A DNA stretch of 64,000 nt from an uncultured Dysosmobacter sp. (GCA_947625655.1 CANQPD010000012.1:19963-83962), one strand, 5' to 3'; shown: positions 23,780 through 32,330, counted from the stretch's first letter. Notes: generated by a model from the sequence alone, not told the origin. Numbers and translations are program-made.

Positions 23780-25432
23780 GTGAAAAACCGTATACTTTCC
23801 CTGCTGATGGCTTTTTGCCTGATGCTCACTTTGGCTCCGGCGGCTCTGGCCGTGGAGGCTGATGAGACTGATGTGGCCAGCCCTTATATTACGGACATGT
23901 CATTCACTATTAACGGCACCACCTATGTCTCCGAAGCCTACGGCAGCAGCGCAAAGAAAATGAGCATCCCCGTAGGCACTGTCCTTGATAACTTTAGTAT
24001 GACCTTGGAAACCAGCGAACCCGTCACCTTCCTCGAAGCGGACTCTCCCGTAGAGGGCTGCATGTATGTCCGAGATGTGGATACTGAGAATAATTCGGTT
24101 GACCTCAACCTGAAGGCCAATGTCAGCGGCATTGACATGAGCTCATCTCTGGCCAGCGTGACGCTGGAACCGAGCGTGGGCAATACATGGGTAGGCGGGC
24201 CCAAATTCGGTGAGGCCACAAGTCTGGTGAATATTCCGATTTCCGCAGTTGCTACCGCCCTGAGAAGCTATTCCGCCTCTGGCCTTCAGGCCGGCTCTAT
24301 GCAATCCGTAGCCACTGGCGAAACCAATGCCTTCCAGAGAATCCTCTGCAACCAGGACAATGTTCATGTCGTTCTGATCACCTGTCTGGAGGACACGGAT
24401 GTCTATACCGTGACCTATGACTGCGGCAATGCCACCTATGTATGGCAGCTGCCTGCCGGTGCGCCGATGATCAAGCCGACGCTGCCCGATGACGTCACAC
24501 AGCCAGAAGGATGGTACACAGACGCGGACTTTACAACGCCGCTGTCCGATGATGCGGTGGTAACTGAAAACACCACCCTGTACGCGAAGTTCCCTTCTTC
24601 CGGCAGCTCTTTCGAGGAGCAAATTACCGGAACTGGCACGCTGACCATCAGCAGCTTGGCGGACTTTAATGTTTTTGCCCAGCGGGCAAGCGAGATCGCC
24701 GCTGGTCGCCGGGTCGAACTGGCAGCTGACATCGACTGCGACGGTGCGTCCTACACCGCCCTGACCTTTGCGGGCGACTTTGACGGCAAGGGTCACACCA
24801 TCTCCAACGCCACCTTTAAGGCCAACGGCAACAACAGCGGTATGTTCGCCACCATCGGCGCGGGGCAGAAGATCGTCAATCTGAAACTCTCCGGCATCAC
24901 GGCGGAATACGCGGAAAATGCCGGTATTCTCGCCGGTTCCATTTCTGCTTCGGGCAGCGCCCGCGCCCTGATCCAGAATGTCCAGATCCGCGGCGGTGAG
25001 GTCGAGGGCCGCAACACTGGCGCTCTGGTGGGTTACACTTTCCTGAGCGATATTAAATATTGCTCCAGCCGTGATGTAGCACTGTCCGGTCTGATCAATG
25101 TGGGCGGTATCGCGGGTATCTCTTATAGCCAGATTACCTATTGCTATTCCATTTGCGATCTTCCTTCGTCTAACTTTATCAGAAAGACGGGTGGCATTGT
25201 AGCCAAGAATTTGGAGGCCAGCAATGTTGAACGGTGCTGGTGTACAGCTTCCACAGCAGTTGGTCAGTCTGGAACTGATTCTGCGGCATCCAACAATTTT
25301 ACAGGTGTAGATCAATGGACTGCTGCGGTAGATTTTGAGGACGAAGGGTTTACGCAGAATTGTTGGGCCCTTGATGATGGAACGGATACCAGCTTCAACG
25401 ATAGTGTGGTCACCTATTCTTTTGAGAGCTAA
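23780..25432 (+). CDS. Secreted surface protein with GLUG-like repeats
   Basis: A 550-residue protein with GTG start and a signal peptide (ILSLLMAFCLMLTLAPAALA). The first 200 residues form an all-beta part without a named family. An InlB-type B repeat follows (YTVTYDCGNATYVWQLPAGA ... WYTDADFTTPL), and then a beta-helix region with GLUG-like motifs: FDGKGHTISNATFKANGNNS, GMFATIGAGQKIVNLKLSGI, NVGGIAGISYSQITYCYSIC. Such repeats occur in adhesins and bacterial surface proteins. There is no SLH or LPXTG anchor, so it may be released or bound to the next gene's product. It is the first gene after the invertible-looking promoter. Confidence 0.8.
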   Translation: MKNRILSLLMAFCLMLTLAPAALAVEADETDVASPYITDMSFTINGTTYVSEAYGSSAKKMSIPVGTVLDNFSMTLETSEPVTFLEADSPVEGCMYVRDVDTENNSVDLNLKANVSGIDMSSSLASVTLEPSVGNTWVGGPKFGEATSLVNIPISAVATALRSYSASGLQAGSMQSVATGETNAFQRILCNQDNVHVVLITCLEDTDVYTVTYDCGNATYVWQLPAGAPMIKPTLPDDVTQPEGWYTDADFTTPLSDDAVVTENTTLYAKFPSSGSSFEEQITGTGTLTISSLADFNVFAQRASEIAAGRRVELAADIDCDGASYTALTFAGDFDGKGHTISNATFKANGNNSGMFATIGAGQKIVNLKLSGITAEYAENAGILAGSISASGSARALIQNVQIRGGEVEGRNTGALVGYTFLSDIKYCSSRDVALSGLINVGGIAGISYSQITYCYSICDLPSSNFIRKTGGIVAKNLEASNVERCWCTASTAVGQSGTDSAASNNFTGVDQWTAAVDFEDEGFTQNCWALDDGTDTSFNDSVVTYSFES

Positions 25433-25438
25433 TTTAAT

Positions 25439-25471
25439 CGTTGCGGTGCTGCTATAAGCAGCACCGCAACG
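25439..25471. promoter_or_regulatory. Perfect hairpin between the two surface genes
   Basis: CGTTGCGGTGCTGC-TATAA-GCAGCACCGCAACG, a 14-bp perfect stem with no T run, ending 4 bases before AAAGGAGG of the next gene. It may adjust the ratio of the two proteins through mRNA stability or attenuation. Confidence 0.7.
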
Positions 25472-25491
25472 CAAAGGAGGAAATCATACAA

Positions 25492-28380
25492 ATGAACAGC
25501 TTAAAACGGAGACTAATCTGTTGTTGCCTTTCCTTTATTATGTTATTGGCTATGTCTTCCCCGGCATTTGCCCAAGACCCTTCAACGTCAATTACAGTCG
25601 AAATCATATCCACACAAAAAACAAGTGGCAGCAACAACACATGGTTTAATCAGAATATTCGAGCGAAATATCCAACAGAAACAAAAACTTGTAGTTCAGG
25701 CGATACAGTTACAGTTAATCAAATCACAGACACTGTATATGAAACAGACAACGCTGGCAATAAGGTCGCCGCATGGAGTTGTGTGGGGTATAAACTATCT
25801 GCAAATGCTCAAGAGCAGCCCTTTACCAGCTGTAGCGCGTCAATTACTCTATCCGGCGATGTACTCAGCTACATTAGTTCAAGCACAAGAAAACTTTCTA
25901 TTCGCCTCTTGTGGGAAAGAAAAGAAATACAACAGTTTACCATCACCTATAACTTCAACCAGTCCGAAATCAATGGCGCCACCATCTACCCCGTGGTGGA
26001 CACCTTCCAGGACGGGGTAAGCTATTATTATGGGTACAATACTGATGGAGACAAGAATGAAGATGTCCCTATGGTGACCGGCTTCTTTTCCCTGGGCACA
26101 GAGGAGGACATCCGGTATGAAGAGGATGTAAACAAGAGTATTCATGACACAAGCGTTACAATTAAGGCGTTTTCGTTTAGTAATGGATTCACCCAGACCT
26201 ACCCGGAAAATAGCGAATTTGCGGTGGGCTCCGGTCTGGCCCAACTGAGGATGCCGCGGCATATAGCTGCTACAGACAGTTTCCCGGCCTTGCCAGTGGC
26301 GGACTTTATCGCCCGTAAGGAAAATGAGGATGGCAGCTATGCCTATTACAAGTTGACCGGCTGGACGGTGACAGACACCTCCACCGCTGACGGCACGTCC
26401 ACTCAGACGGACGACGAGATCGTTCAGCAGGGTTCAGAGTATACCGCAACAGCAAACAAGACTTTCACCGCCCAGTGGCAAGAGGTAACGCTGGATAATG
26501 CTACAGACATCCTGTCTGCACCCATCCTGACCACCTATACGGACACCAGCACCCAAGTCAAGCTGTCCCAAAAGCTGTCTAGCAGCAATGATTACTCTAC
26601 CTCTGCTGTGGCGCTGGATGAGAATGGCGGCATCGACTACCGCGTCACCATGACCCCAAACCGCAACGTCCTGACTGATGAGTTCACCGGCCACAACACC
26701 AACGCCAAGTATTTCAAGCCGCTCAATGGAGATGAGCTTGTTCAGGTTGATGTAACCGTCAAGCTGGGCGATGGCCTGGAACTGGTCACCGATACGGACG
26801 GCAAGTCCACCATCACTATCCAGAACTCCCTTCTGAAACCTACTGGTAAGGTCAAGATCGGCAACGATGAAATCGACGCCGAAGTGACCACCACAAATGG
26901 CATAACCACCGTCAAGGTGGAGTTAAAGGGTGCGTCTGAGTTCGCCCTGCCCATGCAGTGGAGCGGCACCAGCAACATCGAAAAGGAAATGACGCTGGAC
27001 TTCTCTGCCAAGGCCAAGGAGGGTGCCACCAGCGGCTTCACCGCCCAGGTTTCCCTGGAGGGCAGCATTGATCTGTCTAAGGCAAGCACCGATACCGGCA
27101 CCAGTAGCACCTATGCTGACTGGACGGAGACCGACCAGCTGATCCGCTACGTCCTGGGGGACGATACCTGGAGACCGAAGTACACCGGCGATGACGGCAA
27201 GCTGGACATCGTGGAGACCCTCCAGGCCGCCAAGGACCTGGAGGCCGCGCTGGAGGACATCTCCTTTGTCTCTAACGAACTGACCGCGTCCACTTCCGTC
27301 ATCCCTGCTACCGGCATTACTGTGACGCCGGACCGCCTGACCCTGTACAGCAACACTACCAACAACACCGCTACCCTGACCGCTACGGTAACACCGACCG
27401 ACACCACACAGACCGTTACTTGGTCGAGCAGCGATACCAGTGTGGCAACGGTTAACGCCAACGGTGTTGTAACTGCTGTTGGCAATGGTAAGGCAACGAT
27501 CACGGCCACTGTTGGCGGCTACTCTGACACTTGTACTGTGACCGTCCAGACCTACACCTCTGGCGGTGGCGGTGGCAGCGGGATCGTAACGTATCCTGTG
27601 ACAGCCCCGTCTAAAGTGGATAACGGCGACCTGACCGTCAGCCATAAGTCGGCCAGCAAGGGCACCACCGTGACCATCACGGTCAAGCCCGATAACGGAT
27701 ATGAACTGGATACCCTGACTGTCACCGATGCCAGCGGCAACCGACTGACCTTGACCGACAAAGGCAACGGCAAGTATACCTTCACCATGCCCGGCTCCAA
27801 GGTGGAGATCAAGGCCAGCTTTGTGGAGACCGAGGAGCCCATCGTGGTCCCCAAGTTCACCGATGTTCCTGCTGACGCCTACTATGCCGACGCTGTGGAA
27901 TGGGCTGTGAAGAACGGTATCACCCTTGGTACCAGCGCAACCACCTTCAGCCCTGACCTCGGCTGTACCCGTGCCCAGGTCGTGACCTTCCTGTGGCGGG
28001 CCGCTGGCTGCCCCACTCCCAAGAGCGGCAGCAATCCCTTTACTGATGTTCTGCCCGGCACATACTATTATGAGGCTGTGCTGTGGGCTGTGGAAAACGG
28101 TGTCACCGTAGGCACGTCCGCAACGACCTTTAGCCCGGATGTGATTTGCAGCCGCGCTCAGATCGTGACCTTCCTGTGGCGCAACGAAAACCGCCCCACC
28201 GCCTCCACTGTCAACTCCTTTGTTGACGTGGCCCAGGACGCCTACTACGCTGGCGCCGTGGAATGGGCGGCAGAAAACAGGATCACTGTGGGCACCAACC
28301 CCGAGGGCACCATGTTCAGCCCCGACGAAGATTGTACCCGCGCGCAGATCGTCACATTCCTGTACCGTTATATGGCATAA
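25492..28380 (+). CDS. SLH-anchored surface protein with Big_2 domain
   Basis: A 962-residue protein starting at ATG 25492 after AAAGGAGG. The signal peptide is RLICCCLSFIMLLAMSSPAF (cleavage probably after AFA). A long all-beta part with an InlB-like region follows (FTITYNFNQSEINGATIYPV). Near residues 605-685 is a bacterial Ig-like Big_2 domain (TWSSSDTSVATVNANGVVTA), then a GGGGGSG linker, a second beta domain, and three C-terminal SLH repeats (FTDVPADAYYADAVEWAVKN, FTDVLPGTYYYEAVLWAVEN, FVDVAQDAYYAGAVEWAAEN). It would be held on the cell wall. It is in one unit with the preceding surface gene behind the switch. Confidence 0.88.
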   Translation: MNSLKRRLICCCLSFIMLLAMSSPAFAQDPSTSITVEIISTQKTSGSNNTWFNQNIRAKYPTETKTCSSGDTVTVNQITDTVYETDNAGNKVAAWSCVGYKLSANAQEQPFTSCSASITLSGDVLSYISSSTRKLSIRLLWERKEIQQFTITYNFNQSEINGATIYPVVDTFQDGVSYYYGYNTDGDKNEDVPMVTGFFSLGTEEDIRYEEDVNKSIHDTSVTIKAFSFSNGFTQTYPENSEFAVGSGLAQLRMPRHIAATDSFPALPVADFIARKENEDGSYAYYKLTGWTVTDTSTADGTSTQTDDEIVQQGSEYTATANKTFTAQWQEVTLDNATDILSAPILTTYTDTSTQVKLSQKLSSSNDYSTSAVALDENGGIDYRVTMTPNRNVLTDEFTGHNTNAKYFKPLNGDELVQVDVTVKLGDGLELVTDTDGKSTITIQNSLLKPTGKVKIGNDEIDAEVTTTNGITTVKVELKGASEFALPMQWSGTSNIEKEMTLDFSAKAKEGATSGFTAQVSLEGSIDLSKASTDTGTSSTYADWTETDQLIRYVLGDDTWRPKYTGDDGKLDIVETLQAAKDLEAALEDISFVSNELTASTSVIPATGITVTPDRLTLYSNTTNNTATLTATVTPTDTTQTVTWSSSDTSVATVNANGVVTAVGNGKATITATVGGYSDTCTVTVQTYTSGGGGGSGIVTYPVTAPSKVDNGDLTVSHKSASKGTTVTITVKPDNGYELDTLTVTDASGNRLTLTDKGNGKYTFTMPGSKVEIKASFVETEEPIVVPKFTDVPADAYYADAVEWAVKNGITLGTSATTFSPDLGCTRAQVVTFLWRAAGCPTPKSGSNPFTDVLPGTYYYEAVLWAVENGVTVGTSATTFSPDVICSRAQIVTFLWRNENRPTASTVNSFVDVAQDAYYAGAVEWAAENRITVGTNPEGTMFSPDEDCTRAQIVTFLYRYMA

Positions 28381-28390
28381 CCCTGTGAGG

Positions 28391-28456
28391 GATCGGGGGC
28401 TGCGGCCCCCGATCTTCTCCCGGTCCTCCGCCTTTTCGGGGGAGGGCCGGGAGAAG
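28391..28456 (+). terminator. Double hairpin after the surface genes
   Basis: GATCGGGGGC-TGCG-GCCCCCGATC (28391-28414) is followed by CTTCTCCCGG ... GCCGGGAGAAG. Probable terminator of the surface operon. Confidence 0.75.
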
Positions 28457-28529
28457 ATATAAGCCCATAAGAACGGGGGATGCCATGACCGCTTTAGATT
28501 AGATCATGACAACTCCATAACTCTCCGGG

Positions 28530-28568
28530 AAAGGCCCGCAAAGACTGGTTCAGTCTTTGCGGGCCTTT
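28530..28568 (+). terminator. Intrinsic terminator
   Basis: AAAGGCCCGCAAAGACT-GGTTC-AGTCTTTGCGGGCCTTT, a 17-bp perfect stem followed by GGTTTG. It is a second barrier between the surface operon and the regulatory genes; the rest of the 28381-28777 gap holds no gene apart from palindrome copy 13. Confidence 0.85.
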
Positions 28569-28680
28569 GGTTTGTCACTTTATGCGGGATTATCTCAAAC
28601 GCTCCCGCATTTTGTAAATCCCTCCCGGCGCTCTGTGCGGCCCCGTTTCTTCTTCCGCCTTGTTCCGGCAGGGCTCCCAG

Positions 28681-28703
28681 CTTTGAGACAAAGTGTCCCA
28701 AAG
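28681..28703. repeat. ICE palindrome copy 13 (core 28685-28699)
   Basis: A variant with GAGACA on the left arm (one mismatch in the stem). Copies 13-15, nearest the right end, all carry this change. Confidence 0.88.
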
Positions 28704-28777
28704 CCCGGTGCCGGGGGCCGCCAACTCCGTTTCAGTTTTCCTTTCACCCACACGAAAACAAAACGGAGGTTTTACAA

Positions 28778-29197
28778 ATGACGACCATCAACTTGAAAGA
28801 GTTTTTCTATTGGTACATAGCCGACGAGTTCATCGAAGTCACCGAGGAAGTGGCCGAGGAGCTGCTGGCGGACAAGCGGTACGAGCCCACTCACTGGCGG
28901 CGCATGAAACGCAACAAGGCAAACTACTCCCTGGACGCCGGGGATGGCATCGAAAATTCCATCTGCGAGTTCGAGCCCTCCCCGGAGGAGTGTATGACCC
29001 TCATGGAGCAGTACCGACACTTGTGCTGCACGCTCAATTCGTTGTCCGCTCCGCAGGGACGGCGTATTTACAAACATTACCTGCTGAACATGACGCAGAC
29101 AGAAATTGCCGTGGACGAGGGCGTGAGTGTAAACGCTGTGAGTCTCTCCATCCAGTATGGACTGGAGCGCATGAAAAAATTGTGGGGGAAATTTTGA
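28778..29197 (+). CDS. Sigma-70 region 4-like protein
   Basis: A 139-residue protein starting MTTINLKEFFYWYIADEFIE. The C-terminus is a helix-turn-helix of sigma region 4 type: RRIYKHYLLNMTQTEIAVDE, GVSVNAVSLSIQYGLERMKK. Region 2, which contacts core RNA polymerase, is not obvious; the middle (KRNKANYSLDAGDGIENSIC) is the usual conserved part of the ICE family. Such proteins are common near the integrase of Firmicutes ICEs and probably regulate ICE promoters. ATG follows GGAGG. Confidence 0.82.
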   Translation: MTTINLKEFFYWYIADEFIEVTEEVAEELLADKRYEPTHWRRMKRNKANYSLDAGDGIENSICEFEPSPEECMTLMEQYRHLCCTLNSLSAPQGRRIYKHYLLNMTQTEIAVDEGVSVNAVSLSIQYGLERMKKLWGKF

Positions 29198-29199
29198 TT

Positions 29200-29535
29200 T
29201 CAGGCTTGAAATTGATCTGTTTTCCTGCCTTGGTTAGTAGAGAGAAGTTTTTACTCTCTCCACACAGGAGAACCGAGGCGGAACTTGGCAAACACGGGGA
29301 GCCGGGCGGCGGGTGCGCGGTGACTTCCCTCCACGGGGAACGAGCGGGCAACACCAGCGCCGCAATTGGGCCGAAGCCAGCCCATGGCCACGATCCGTTT
29401 GGACAGGCTGGCCGCCTGTCACCTTGGGCTGCTCCCTCTCCTGTTGGGGGAGCGCCGCGCGTAAAATTTTATTGTCTTATGACAAGTCAACGATACCAGC
29501 GCGGCGCTCCCAATTCTACATAGGAGGAGAACAAC
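29200..29535 (+). promoter_or_regulatory. Structured leader before the resolvase-like gene
   Basis: No gene seen in this 336-base gap. GGGAGCGCCGCGC (29448-29460) pairs perfectly with GCGCGGCGCTCCC (29499-29511), and TTGTC-TTAT-GACAA lies inside the loop. AGCCCA and TGGGCT further upstream can also pair. It may be an mRNA leader or a protein binding site. Confidence 0.5.
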
Positions 29536-29877
29536 ATGAAAGCTGTTTTATATGCGTCTACCTCTACTTCCAACCCGTTCGTGGAGGATACGATATGGGG
29601 GCAGAGGACCCGCCTTATGTCCTATGCCAAAGAACACGGTATAGAGGTTATCGGGATTCATTCAGATCTGGGCTTTCCCAGCTCAATGGTGGACCGTCCC
29701 CAATTTCGCGCCGCAATGCAGACGATCAAGGACGGCTCCGCCGATGTGATCCTAATGACCAGTTATGGCTCTCTGAGTGAAGGGATGTGCAGGGAGGCTC
29801 TGCAAAATCTCCCGGTCATCGCACTGGACGAGGTAAATCAGCGAACGGAACGGGAGGCGGAAGGCCATGAACTGTGA
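29536..29877 (+). CDS. Degenerate stand-alone resolvase N-terminal domain
   Basis: A 113-residue protein that follows the serine recombinase catalytic fold: MKAVLYASTSTSNPF in place of the YARVS motif, QRTRLMSYAKEHGIEVIGIH, then DRPQFRAAMQTIKDGSADVI. The arginine-containing DLSRLGRN motif is replaced by TSYGSLSE, and no DNA-binding or zinc domain follows. It therefore seems unable to cut DNA. A regulatory or directionality role with the integrase downstream is inferred. It overlaps the next gene by 11 bases. Confidence 0.7.
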   Translation: MKAVLYASTSTSNPFVEDTIWGQRTRLMSYAKEHGIEVIGIHSDLGFPSSMVDRPQFRAAMQTIKDGSADVILMTSYGSLSEGMCREALQNLPVIALDEVNQRTEREAEGHEL

Positions 29878-30067
29878 TCCCGAACTGGCGGCCCTGCTCT
29901 CCCAGCCGTGGAGCGAGGGGGCTTGCCGGGGCTATGTGATCTCCGCTATGGAGCGGAGCGGTTTTCGGCCCGCCGACATTGAGCGGGTCATGCGGGAGCT
30001 CCATGAGGTGTTTGGCTTCATCACCTTGGAGGAGGCCCAGGCCCTCTATGAGCGGAGTCCCTATTGA
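29867..30067 (+). CDS. Hypothetical small ICE protein (66 aa)
   Basis: A small acidic helical protein (MNCDPELAALLSQPWSEGAC, then FRPADIERVMRELHEVFGFI). The start overlaps the resolvase-like gene and it is followed by palindrome copy 14 and a terminator. No family recognised. Confidence 0.6.
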   Translation: MNCDPELAALLSQPWSEGACRGYVISAMERSGFRPADIERVMRELHEVFGFITLEEAQALYERSPY

Positions 30068-30068
30068 G

Positions 30069-30091
30069 CTACGAGACACTTTGTCCCGAAG
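30069..30091. repeat. ICE palindrome copy 14 (core 30073-30087)
   Basis: Variant core GAGACACTTTGTCCC starting 2 bases after the preceding stop. Confidence 0.85.
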
Positions 30092-30104
30092 GATATGAAC
30101 AGCA

Positions 30105-30135
30105 GAACCGGGCGGCGGTGCCGCCCGGTTCTTTT
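30105..30135 (+). terminator. Intrinsic terminator
   Basis: GAACCGGGCGGC-GGT-GCCGCCCGGTTC followed by TTTT. Closely resembles the terminator after copy 11: palindrome, short gap, GGGCGGC hairpin. Confidence 0.88.
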
Positions 30136-30192
30136 CCCATAGAGAAAAAGAAGGGATGTGAAAAGCTACAAATGAATTGAGGAGGAATCCCC

Positions 30193-30459
30193 GTGAAATT
30201 GACCGCGCATGAATTGAACCGGATGCAAAGCGTCAACATTGGTGCTGTGTCTGCTGGTACGCTGGCCGACGTGAGCGGCATGGCCTTTGATAACTCCCTA
30301 TCCCGCGAGGAACGGATCACCCGGTTCCTGGGGCGGGCCATCAACCCCTATTGCTTTTGCGTGGGCGGCGTGGGCGTGAAGATCGAATTTGCCGAGGACG
30401 GCCCCGCCCTCCAGGATACCCTGACCGACTTCCTGATCCGCCAGAAGAAAGGTCTGTAA
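30193..30459 (+). CDS. DUF6870-like small protein
   Basis: An 88-residue protein with GTG start after GAGGAGG. The pattern LTAHELNRMQSVNIGAVSAG, TLADVSGMAFDNSLSREERI and INPYCFCVGGVGVKIEFAED matches, from memory, a conserved Clostridia ICE family (DUF6870) placed next to the integrase. Function unknown; the position suggests a part in excision control. Confidence 0.65.
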   Translation: MKLTAHELNRMQSVNIGAVSAGTLADVSGMAFDNSLSREERITRFLGRAINPYCFCVGGVGVKIEFAEDGPALQDTLTDFLIRQKKGL

Positions 30460-30474
30460 CCATTGGGGCCCAGG

Positions 30475-30497
30475 CTTTGAGACAAAGTGTCCCATAG
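30475..30497. repeat. ICE palindrome copy 15 (core 30479-30493)
   Basis: Variant core GAGACAAAGTGTCCC, 12 bases before the -35 box of the integrase promoter. Confidence 0.85.
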
Positions 30498-30508
30498 CGG
30501 AGGCATCC

Positions 30509-30537
30509 TTTACGGCCCTCCCGGACAGAGGTATAAT
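30509..30537 (+). promoter_or_regulatory. Integrase promoter
   Basis: TTTACG (30509-30514), 17 bases, TATAAT (30532-30537). Near-copy of the promoter at 20162-20190, including AGGCATCCTTTACGGCCCT upstream. Confidence 0.82.
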
Positions 30538-30568
30538 ATAGGTGTAATGTGATAGGGAAGGAGGCAAA

Positions 30569-32263
30569 ATGCCGCGCATTAAAAATAGAGGGTATCAACT
30601 GTTTAACCCCTCTTATACCGCCCCTGTGATCGCCCGCCGCTGGAGGATGGCGGCCTATATCCGGCTCTCCAAGGAGGACTTGCAGAAGATCAAAAAGGGC
30701 CTTGATTGCAGCAACAGCGTTGCCAATCAACAAGGTATGCTTTATAACTTCTATGAAAATCACATAGAGGAATTTGAAAGCTATACCGAGTATGTGGACG
30801 ACGGCCACACGGGAACGGACACAGACCGGGAATACTTCCAGAAGATGATGGCCGACATTATGAATGGTAAGGTCAACTGTGTTGTGGTGAAAGACCTCTC
30901 CCGGCTGGCCCGCAATTACAGCGACGCCGGGAGCCTGATCGATAACCTGTTTGTACAGTTGGGCGTCCGCTTTATCTCCCTGGCGGAGAACGTGGACAGC
31001 TACCTTGACCCGGACAGCGTTTCCGATATTAAGGTGCCGATCACCAACGTCATGAATGACAACTACTGCTTTCAGACCTCCAAAAAGATCCGGCAGGTAT
31101 TTGACTACAAGCGGCGCAACGGCCAGTATATCGGCTCCTTTGCTCCCTTTGGCTATGTGAAAGACCCTGATGACAAGCACCAGCTTGTGATTGATCCCGA
31201 CGCCGCCGAGGTTGTCAAGCTCGTTTACTCCATGTTCCTGCAAGGCAGCTCCAAACGGGCCGTGTCCCTCTACCTGAACGAACACGGCATACCAAGCCCG
31301 GCGGCCTACCGCCGCATCAAGGGCCTGCCGGTTTCCTCCGCTGTGGGCGACAATCCCATGTGGAGCGCCCGGATGATCCATGAGGTGCTCACCAATGAAA
31401 TCTACACCGGGGACATGGTGCAGGGCCGACACCGGGTCAAGAGTTACAAGGTACACCAAATTGAAACGGTGCCGGAGGAAGAATGGGTACGGGTGCCAAA
31501 CACCCATGAGGCGATCATCGCCCGTGAAATGTTCGATAAGGTGCAGGGCCTTATGAAACGAGACACCCGGACATCTCCACAGGGGCGGCAAGTCCACTTG
31601 TTCAGCGGTTTTCTCCGCTGTGCCGCCTGCGGCAAGGCCGTGACCCGGAGCGTGAGCGGCAGGCACGTCTACTACGCCTGCTCTACATACAAAAGCCGTT
31701 CCCGGACGGCCTGCACGATGCACTCTATCAAGCATAACCGGCTGGAGGCCGCCGTCCTGTTTGCCATTCAGCAGCAGGTTCATTTAGCTGTTTCCTACGC
31801 TGAAACGGTGACACGGATCAACACGGCGCCAGTCAAGAAATGCCAATCCAAGCGGCTTGACGATCTGATAGCAGCAAAAGAGCGGGAACTTGCAAAAGTC
31901 ACCCGCTACAAACAAGGGCTTTATCAGGATTGGAAAGACGGAGAGATCACCCGTGAGGACTACCACAACATGAAAGCCGACTATGAACGCCAGACAACCA
32001 CGCTGACCGCCGTATTAAAAAATCTGACGGAGGAGCGGGCGGAACTGGCAAGCGGCGTGGATAATGAACATCCGGCGCTGGTAGCCTTTATACGGTATCA
32101 GAACATCGACGAACTGACCCGTGACATTCTTGTGGAATTGGTAGACTATATTAAGGTCTACGAAAACGGAAATATCAGTGTCCGCTTTAAGTTTGCCGAT
32201 GAGCTCCGTAAAATCGTCGAGTATATCGAACTCAACAATGAGGCCCCGGCATTAGTTGTTTGA
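30569..32263 (+). CDS. Large serine recombinase, ICE integrase
   Basis: A 564-residue large serine recombinase. The catalytic domain has the serine in AAYIRLSKED (about residue 33), GTDTDREYFQKMMADI and the arginine motif VVVKDLSRLARNYSDAG. The recombinase domain includes FAPFGYVKDPDD and WSARMIHEVLTNEIYTGDMV; the zinc ribbon is FLRCAACGKAVTRSV ... YYACSTYK; and a coiled coil plus DUF4368-like end follows (IDELTRDILVELVDYIKVYE). This is the TnpX/Tn4451-like type, which integrates at short dinucleotide cores. ATG follows AAGGAGG. It is the last gene of the ICE. Confidence 0.95.
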   Translation: MPRIKNRGYQLFNPSYTAPVIARRWRMAAYIRLSKEDLQKIKKGLDCSNSVANQQGMLYNFYENHIEEFESYTEYVDDGHTGTDTDREYFQKMMADIMNGKVNCVVVKDLSRLARNYSDAGSLIDNLFVQLGVRFISLAENVDSYLDPDSVSDIKVPITNVMNDNYCFQTSKKIRQVFDYKRRNGQYIGSFAPFGYVKDPDDKHQLVIDPDAAEVVKLVYSMFLQGSSKRAVSLYLNEHGIPSPAAYRRIKGLPVSSAVGDNPMWSARMIHEVLTNEIYTGDMVQGRHRVKSYKVHQIETVPEEEWVRVPNTHEAIIAREMFDKVQGLMKRDTRTSPQGRQVHLFSGFLRCAACGKAVTRSVSGRHVYYACSTYKSRSRTACTMHSIKHNRLEAAVLFAIQQQVHLAVSYAETVTRINTAPVKKCQSKRLDDLIAAKERELAKVTRYKQGLYQDWKDGEITREDYHNMKADYERQTTTLTAVLKNLTEERAELASGVDNEHPALVAFIRYQNIDELTRDILVELVDYIKVYENGNISVRFKFADELRKIVEYIELNNEAPALVV

Positions 32264-32330
32264 GCTATTCATTTCCCATACTGGCAGTACGTTTTCTTAA
32301 TTGGGGCTTTTCTTATGTTTAGAGAAGACC
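32264..32330. other. Probable right end of the ICE (attR region)
   Basis: The integrase stop is followed by AT-rich sequence and then HsdM sequence starting in its middle. The drop in GC, the end of ICE-type genes and the missing HsdM N-terminus place the junction here. The exact core dinucleotide cannot be fixed without the left end. Confidence 0.65.

Larger units (their letters stand above)
1..32310. mobile_element. Integrative conjugative element, left end outside window
   Basis: The segment carries a full type IV transfer set (VirD4, VirB4, VirB6-like, PrgI, NlpC/P60 hydrolase), a MOB relaxase with a MobC-like partner, ArdA, a sigma-like factor and a large serine integrase as the last gene. 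It is clearly richer in GC than the following segment. Fifteen copies of one palindrome occur in it and none were seen after 30.5 kb. The right boundary is inferred to lie between the integrase stop (32263) and the start of recognisable HsdM sequence (about 32315). The left boundary is not in the window. No antibiotic resistance gene was recognised. Confidence 0.9.

Noticed and set aside
691..30497. The repeated palindrome as a CRISPR array
   Set aside because: Copies are 0.4-6.4 kb apart with genes between them, spacing is irregular and no cas gene is present.
1..32310. Antibiotic or metal resistance cargo in the ICE
   Set aside because: No resistance family was recognised; visible cargo is surface proteins, methyltransferases and small unknown genes.
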